Source: Castor canadensis (Eukaryota > Chordata > Mammalia > Rodentia > Castoridae). Taken from it: a stretch of DNA of 64,000 bases. The stretch lies in NCBI RefSeq assembly GCF_047511655.1, contig NC_133390.1:159275583-159339582 (forward strand), given 5' to 3'. Below, piece by piece: positions 63,201-64,000 of this stretch (its first letter is position 1; every line of letters begins with the position of its first letter). Both the position numbers and the translations under genes were made by a program. Under the pieces are notes generated by a model that saw only the letters and a list, made by a program, of their open reading frames with translations, had not been told where the DNA came from and searched no databases.

Positions 63201-63821
63201 AGAAGAGGGAAGGGTCTTGAGAGGATTTCTTAGGGGGAGGCTCTGGGCCCTTTTAAGGTCATTCAAGGGCTCCTGGAGATCCCCACAAAAAGAACTACAT
63301 TCCAGGGTATGTTGCAGAAATGAGTGGCAGCCAGAGAGCTACCAGGTCTCTTGGAACCTCTGAAAAAACCACATAATTTGAGGCTGGAAGTAACAAGTAC
63401 TATGAGCTAGCTCAACCTTGTCTGGAGTCCATGGTTGAGGATTTTTGTGTTCAAGATGAGGAATTACCAGCAATGCTAGGAGTGACAACAGATCCAGATG
63501 CATATCTGTAAGCAGCAGGGAGCCTAAACAATAGGAGCAGCTGGCAGATGGGTGATGTCTTAGGATACTGAATGTAATTCTCTCTTTCTTGGCCTTCTAC
63601 CCCTTTGATTCTGTACTCCATCCTCCATCTGCCTCTACACCCCTGTGTTCTCCCAACCCTGACCACGGGCCTGACTCCATTACCTTTGTCTTCTCAAAGA
63701 GAAATCCAAGTGGGAAGGAAAACAGAACTCCCTGGAATCTGAGCTGAGGAACCTGCATGAGACTGTGGTGTCCTTACAAAGTCGCCTACGGCAGGCAGAA
63801 CTGCAGAGAATGGAAGCCCAG
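33024..63821 (+). CDS. CEP250: Centrosomal protein CEP250 (C-Nap1), 5' 26 coding exons, gene continues past window
   Basis: A large coiled-coil protein at the proximal ends of centrioles. It anchors rootletin filaments in the intercentriolar linker; NEK2 phosphorylation releases it at mitotic entry so centrosomes can separate. Twenty-six exons join to 3999 bases (1333 codons) with no stop and consistent phases, matching the human protein (about 2440 residues) from its first residue. The sequence is almost wholly Glu-, Gln-, Leu- and Lys-rich heptad coiled coil, except for a looser linker near residues 1180-1225 (about [18 protein letters not shown]). The start [13 protein letters not shown] was chosen by similarity. 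Exons encoding the C-terminal NEK2-interacting half lie beyond 64000. All acceptors end AG and all donors begin GT. Boundaries were set by frame and splice signals and not aligned computationally. Confidence 0.95.
33811..33867 (+). CDS. CEP250: CEP250 coding exon 2
   Basis: A short 57-base exon, residues 62-80, reading [19 protein letters not shown]. Acceptor tttgctgcag, donor GGA|GTGAGT, phase 0 at both ends, so it could be skipped without a frameshift. Confidence 0.9.
34453..34791 (+). mobile_element. L1 3' end, plus strand
   Basis: L1 3' untranslated sequence (ggaccaggaactagagaaaa onward) with a polypurine G-rich tract at about 34665-34730, then tgtatgcacatatgaataaa and an A tail. It shares text with the copies at 20.9 kb and 57.4 kb. 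The flanks agatattttgttttgcc and agatgttttgttttatc may be an imperfect target-site duplication. Confidence 0.8.
35352..35431 (+). CDS. CEP250: CEP250 coding exon 3
   Basis: Encodes residues 81-107 ([18 protein letters not shown] to EEEQQR), with the last codon split after two bases. The acceptor gtttggctaag is purine-containing and weak; the donor is AGAG|GTGATG. Identified by match to the human segment after LEATG. Confidence 0.88.
35654..35819 (+). CDS. CEP250: CEP250 coding exon 4
   Basis: Residues 107-162, from [19 protein letters not shown] to ESQWQMEQE. The acceptor used is cccagtacag; an earlier AG (ttccccag, ending 35648) would add five bases and break the frame. Donor GAG|GTAGGA, phase 0. 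Confidence 0.92.
36638..36744 (+). CDS. CEP250: CEP250 coding exon 5
   Basis: Residues 163-198, [18 protein letters not shown] to FLEMKSATD plus two bases of Arg. Acceptor gaacacacag, donor ACAG|GTCAGT. This conserved [16 protein letters not shown] block also resembles rootletin-family coiled coils. Confidence 0.92.
36994..37245 (+). CDS. CEP250: CEP250 coding exon 6
   Basis: Residues 198-282, beginning [19 protein letters not shown] and ending DLEKAELQD plus two bases of Arg. Acceptor ttgtgctcag, donor GATCG|GTGAGA. Contains a short Ser/Gly-rich break ([16 protein letters not shown]) in the coiled coil. Confidence 0.93.
39071..39167 (+). CDS. CEP250: CEP250 coding exon 7
   Basis: Residues 282-314, [20 protein letters not shown] to RETVENL. 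Acceptor ttctctttag, donor CTG|GTATAT (no G at +5, modest), phase 0. Confidence 0.9.
41037..41138 (+). CDS. CEP250: CEP250 coding exon 8 (end 41138 or 41144)
   Basis: Residues 315-348, [19 protein letters not shown] to IKHITQ. Two in-frame donors compete: CAG|GTACTG at 41138/41139 and, six bases on, CTG|GTAAGC at 41144/41145. The first keeps the length equal to human; the second matches the donor consensus better and would add Val-Leu. Confidence 0.85.
41673..41822 (+). CDS. CEP250: CEP250 coding exon 9
   Basis: Residues 349-398, [19 protein letters not shown] to [10 protein letters not shown]. About three residues shorter than human around [11 protein letters not shown]. Acceptor ttgggtttcag, donor CAG|GTAAGA, phase 0. 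Confidence 0.92.
42353..42531 (+). CDS. CEP250: CEP250 coding exon 10
   Basis: Residues 399-458, [19 protein letters not shown] to LQGEVDSLS plus two bases of Lys. Acceptor ctcccttcacag, donor CAA|GTGAGC. Heptad-rich coiled coil. Confidence 0.93.
43069..43251 (+). CDS. CEP250: CEP250 coding exon 11
   Basis: Residues 458-519, [19 protein letters not shown] to LLAVRERER plus two bases of Leu. Acceptor tcttccttccag, donor GTCT|GTAAGT. Confidence 0.93.
44892..45036 (+). CDS. CEP250: CEP250 coding exon 12
   Basis: Residues 519-567, [19 protein letters not shown] to VEVTAALAR. Acceptor ttcctttttag, donor AGG|GTACGT, phase 0. Confidence 0.92.
45037..47294. repeat. CEP250 intron 45.0-47.3 kb: SINE-packed
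   Basis: A B1-like plus piece (45255-45365) is followed by a minus dimer (45366-45585), which looks inserted into it. B1-like remnants lie at 45595-45690 and a plus dimer at 45698-45897. An ID minus copy is at 46085-46180, an ID plus copy at 46395-46470 and a plus dimer at 46940-47125. Nearly half the intron is SINE. Confidence 0.65.
47295..47441 (+). CDS. CEP250: CEP250 coding exon 13
   Basis: Residues 568-616, [19 protein letters not shown] to [10 protein letters not shown]. Acceptor tttgtttttag, donor CAG|GTGAGC, phase 0 both ends. Confidence 0.93.
48165..48395 (+). CDS. CEP250: CEP250 coding exon 14
   Basis: Residues 617-693, [19 protein letters not shown] to EELKKKLRE. The acceptor ttttggtcagtag offers two AGs four bases apart; only the second (48163-48164) keeps the frame. 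Donor GAG|GTGAGA, phase 0. Confidence 0.93.
49286..49479 (+). CDS. CEP250: CEP250 coding exon 15
   Basis: Residues 694-758, [19 protein letters not shown] to DLSEQLMGL plus two bases of Ser. Acceptor tcttcttctcag, donor TTAG|GTAGGG. Confidence 0.93.
49697..49824 (+). CDS. CEP250: CEP250 coding exon 16
   Basis: Residues 758-801, [19 protein letters not shown] to TQAKEVIQ plus one base of Gly. Acceptor gaatctcacag, donor CAAG|GTGAGA. The [20 protein letters not shown] block matches human. Confidence 0.93.
50026..50195 (+). CDS. CEP250: CEP250 coding exon 17
   Basis: Residues 801-857, [19 protein letters not shown] to [10 protein letters not shown]. Acceptor ctggcattctag, donor TGG|GTAGGT, phase 0. 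Confidence 0.92.
50196..52938. repeat. CEP250 intron 50.2-52.9 kb: ID SINEs and MIR
   Basis: Minus ID copies lie at 50470-50572, 50690-50758 and 52622-52708. An ID plus copy with a (ga)n tail lies at 51190-51273. MIR-like sequence is at about 52085-52280. 50770-51180 and 51300-51990 are AT-rich with nothing recognised. Confidence 0.6.
52939..53106 (+). CDS. CEP250: CEP250 coding exon 18
   Basis: Residues 858-913, [19 protein letters not shown] to [10 protein letters not shown]. Acceptor cacatggccag, donor CAG|GTGGGA, phase 0 both ends. Confidence 0.93.
53486..53620 (+). CDS. CEP250: CEP250 coding exon 19
   Basis: Residues 914-958, [19 protein letters not shown] to KVQKLKEQ. Acceptor tccctccacag, donor CAG|GTATGG, phase 0 both ends. 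Essentially identical to human as recalled. Confidence 0.94.
53621..55528. repeat. CEP250 intron 53.6-55.5 kb
   Basis: A minus dimer lies at about 53672-53880, an old repeat at 53900-54200 and an L1M-like 3' fragment at about 54210-54525 (gctaagtgaaagaagccaga). SINE pieces lie at 54540-54712. An AT-rich simple stretch is at 54970-55075 and a minus ID copy at 55095-55180. Part of the unassigned old repeat lies at 55240-55400. Confidence 0.6.
55529..55672 (+). CDS. CEP250: CEP250 coding exon 20
   Basis: Residues 959-1006, [19 protein letters not shown] to [11 protein letters not shown]. Acceptor cctttgcag. The donor is GAG|GTCTCT, which keeps only GT and the exonic AG of the consensus, so it is weak. 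Frame and similarity still support ending here. Confidence 0.88.
55859..56153 (+). mobile_element. Tigger-type (TcMar) nonautonomous DNA transposon relic
   Basis: Starts cagttggccctctgaatctg and ends caggcaccactg, with TA immediately outside each end as expected for a mariner-superfamily target duplication. The core (cattgtattaggtataacaa, gtaatctggagatgatttaa) matches a common Tigger-related MITE as I recall it. About 295 bases, with no transposase. Confidence 0.65.
56265..56500. repeat. Two B1-like/ID pieces, inverted pair
   Basis: A minus B1-like fragment (56265-56335) directly abuts a plus B1/ID dimer (56336-56500) whose right half is eroded. The pair could fold back as a hairpin in the CEP250 pre-mRNA. 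Confidence 0.55.
56890..57023 (+). CDS. CEP250: CEP250 coding exon 21
   Basis: Residues 1007-1051, [19 protein letters not shown] to ELEREKA plus two bases. Acceptor taaccttccag, donor CCAA|GTAGGT (A at -1). The split codon becomes Asn where human has Ser. Confidence 0.92.
57423..58549 (+). mobile_element. 5'-truncated L1 with ORF2 C-terminus and 16-bp TSD
   Basis: The 16-base direct repeat agaaaggtgtttggga sits at 57423-57438 and 58534-58549. Between them is L1 sequence. It covers the ORF2 C-terminal coding region (open frame from about 57699 to the TAG at 58029-58031, including [18 protein letters not shown]), then the 3' UTR with a G-rich polypurine tract (about 58407-58466), tgtatgcacatatgaataat and an A tail. 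The ORF2 N-terminal part is missing, so the copy is immobile. It lies in a CEP250 intron in sense orientation. Confidence 0.9.
58550..59537. other. CEP250 intron 58.6-59.5 kb, old repeat-like
   Basis: Sequence at about 58550-59150 (gtaggccatggcaaggagtt, ggattggatgtgggcagatg) resembles an abundant ancient mammalian repeat whose family I cannot assign. It probably continues 57180-57420, split by the L1 insertion. 59160-59537 is unremarkable. Confidence 0.45.
59538..59676 (+). CDS. CEP250: CEP250 coding exon 22
   Basis: Residues 1051-1097, [19 protein letters not shown] to EGQKELSAQ. Acceptor tgtttctttttag, donor CAG|GTACTT, phase 0. Confidence 0.93.
60539..60881 (+). CDS. CEP250: CEP250 coding exon 23 (largest in window)
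   Basis: A 343-base exon, residues 1098-1212, [19 protein letters not shown] to SLWDPEP plus one base. After the coiled coil it enters a Gly/Pro/Ser-rich non-helical linker ([19 protein letters not shown]). Acceptor cctccctggcag, donor CCAG|GTGAGG. Confidence 0.94.
61380..61501 (+). CDS. CEP250: CEP250 coding exon 24
   Basis: Residues 1212-1252, [20 protein letters not shown] to DLWKTQQAC. Acceptor catttcttcag, donor CCTGT|GTATGT (T at -1). An alternative GT two bases earlier would break the frame. Confidence 0.92.
62464..62584 (+). CDS. CEP250: CEP250 coding exon 25
   Basis: Residues 1253-1293, [19 protein letters not shown] to RQLSQSQE plus one base. Acceptor acctttctcag, donor GAAG|GTAAGC (strong). 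Confidence 0.93.
63700..63821 (+). CDS. CEP250: CEP250 coding exon 26 (last in window)
   Basis: Residues 1293-1333, [19 protein letters not shown] to [10 protein letters not shown]. Acceptor gtcttctcaaag, donor CAG|GTGATG, phase 0. Bases 63822-64000 are the start of the next intron. Confidence 0.93.
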
Positions 63822-64000
63822 GTGATGTGTAGTTTGGGGAGGGGTGCCTCAGGAATAGTACCTTAAAGCCCAAGGCTCTGGCTCCTAGGCCTGCCTTGGC
63901 CTGTGGCCATGTGATCCCAGCTTCCTTCAGCAAGTCTTTCAGTTCCTCTGGCTGTCCCCATGTTCCTGAAGGCCACTATTAAGGTCATAGTGAATCTTTC

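Larger units (their letters stand above)
59677..63699. repeat. CEP250 introns 59.7-63.7 kb
   Basis: A minus ID copy with poly-T lies at 59795-59890. A well-preserved MIR lies at about 60975-61240 (agtgggcaagtcacctaact) and a second MIR-like piece at 61640-61735. An ID plus copy is at about 62845-62928 with a B1-like fragment at 62945-63010. 59900-60538, 61760-62460 and 63030-63690 show no recognised repeat. Coding exons 23, 24 and 25 are inside this span. Confidence 0.55.

Overview
The window is nuclear DNA from a placental mammal, almost certainly a rodent. It has split genes with GT-AG introns, a CpG-island promoter, (CA)n microsatellites, ancient MIR, MaLR and Tigger repeats, and many copies of a dimeric B1-like plus ID-like SINE. 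That dimeric SINE, together with young L1 3' ends, fits a castorimorph rodent such as beaver. The genus is an inference from memory of repeat families, not proven by the sequence.

Layout. (1) 1-7000: intergenic DNA with a MaLR-type LTR, SINEs, MIRs and a U6 retropseudogene at 4641-4744. (2) 7036-11340, minus strand: GDF5, two coding exons (11016-10404 and 8404-7530), a predicted 495-residue BMP-family ligand, with a promoter and a 5' leader holding a 62-codon upstream ORF whose stop overlaps the GDF5 start. (3) 11340-23640: spacer with microsatellites, a local 0.2-kb direct duplication, SINEs, an L1 3' end and a MER5-like relic. (4) 23640-24330: CpG island and promoter of CEP250. (5) 24067-64000, plus strand: CEP250 (C-Nap1). 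A long first intron (about 24.07-32.92 kb) is followed by 26 coding exons (33024-63821). They join into 3999 bases, or 1333 codons, of uninterrupted coiled-coil frame, about the first 55% of the protein. The gene runs off the right edge.

The gene order GDF5 (minus) then CEP250 (plus), divergent head to head about 12.7 kb apart, matches human 20q11.22. The two genes have no known shared function. GDF5 is a secreted joint and cartilage morphogen. CEP250 is a linker protein holding the two centrioles together.

I found no undescribed multi-gene system. The most interesting points are the GDF5 uORF/start overlap, a MER5-like relic where human MIR1289-1 would be expected, the long ORF antisense to GDF5 exon 2, two L1 insertions with clear target-site duplications, and some weak or ambiguous splice donors in CEP250. 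Exon boundaries come from reading frame, splice signals and recalled similarity to human proteins. No alignment was run.
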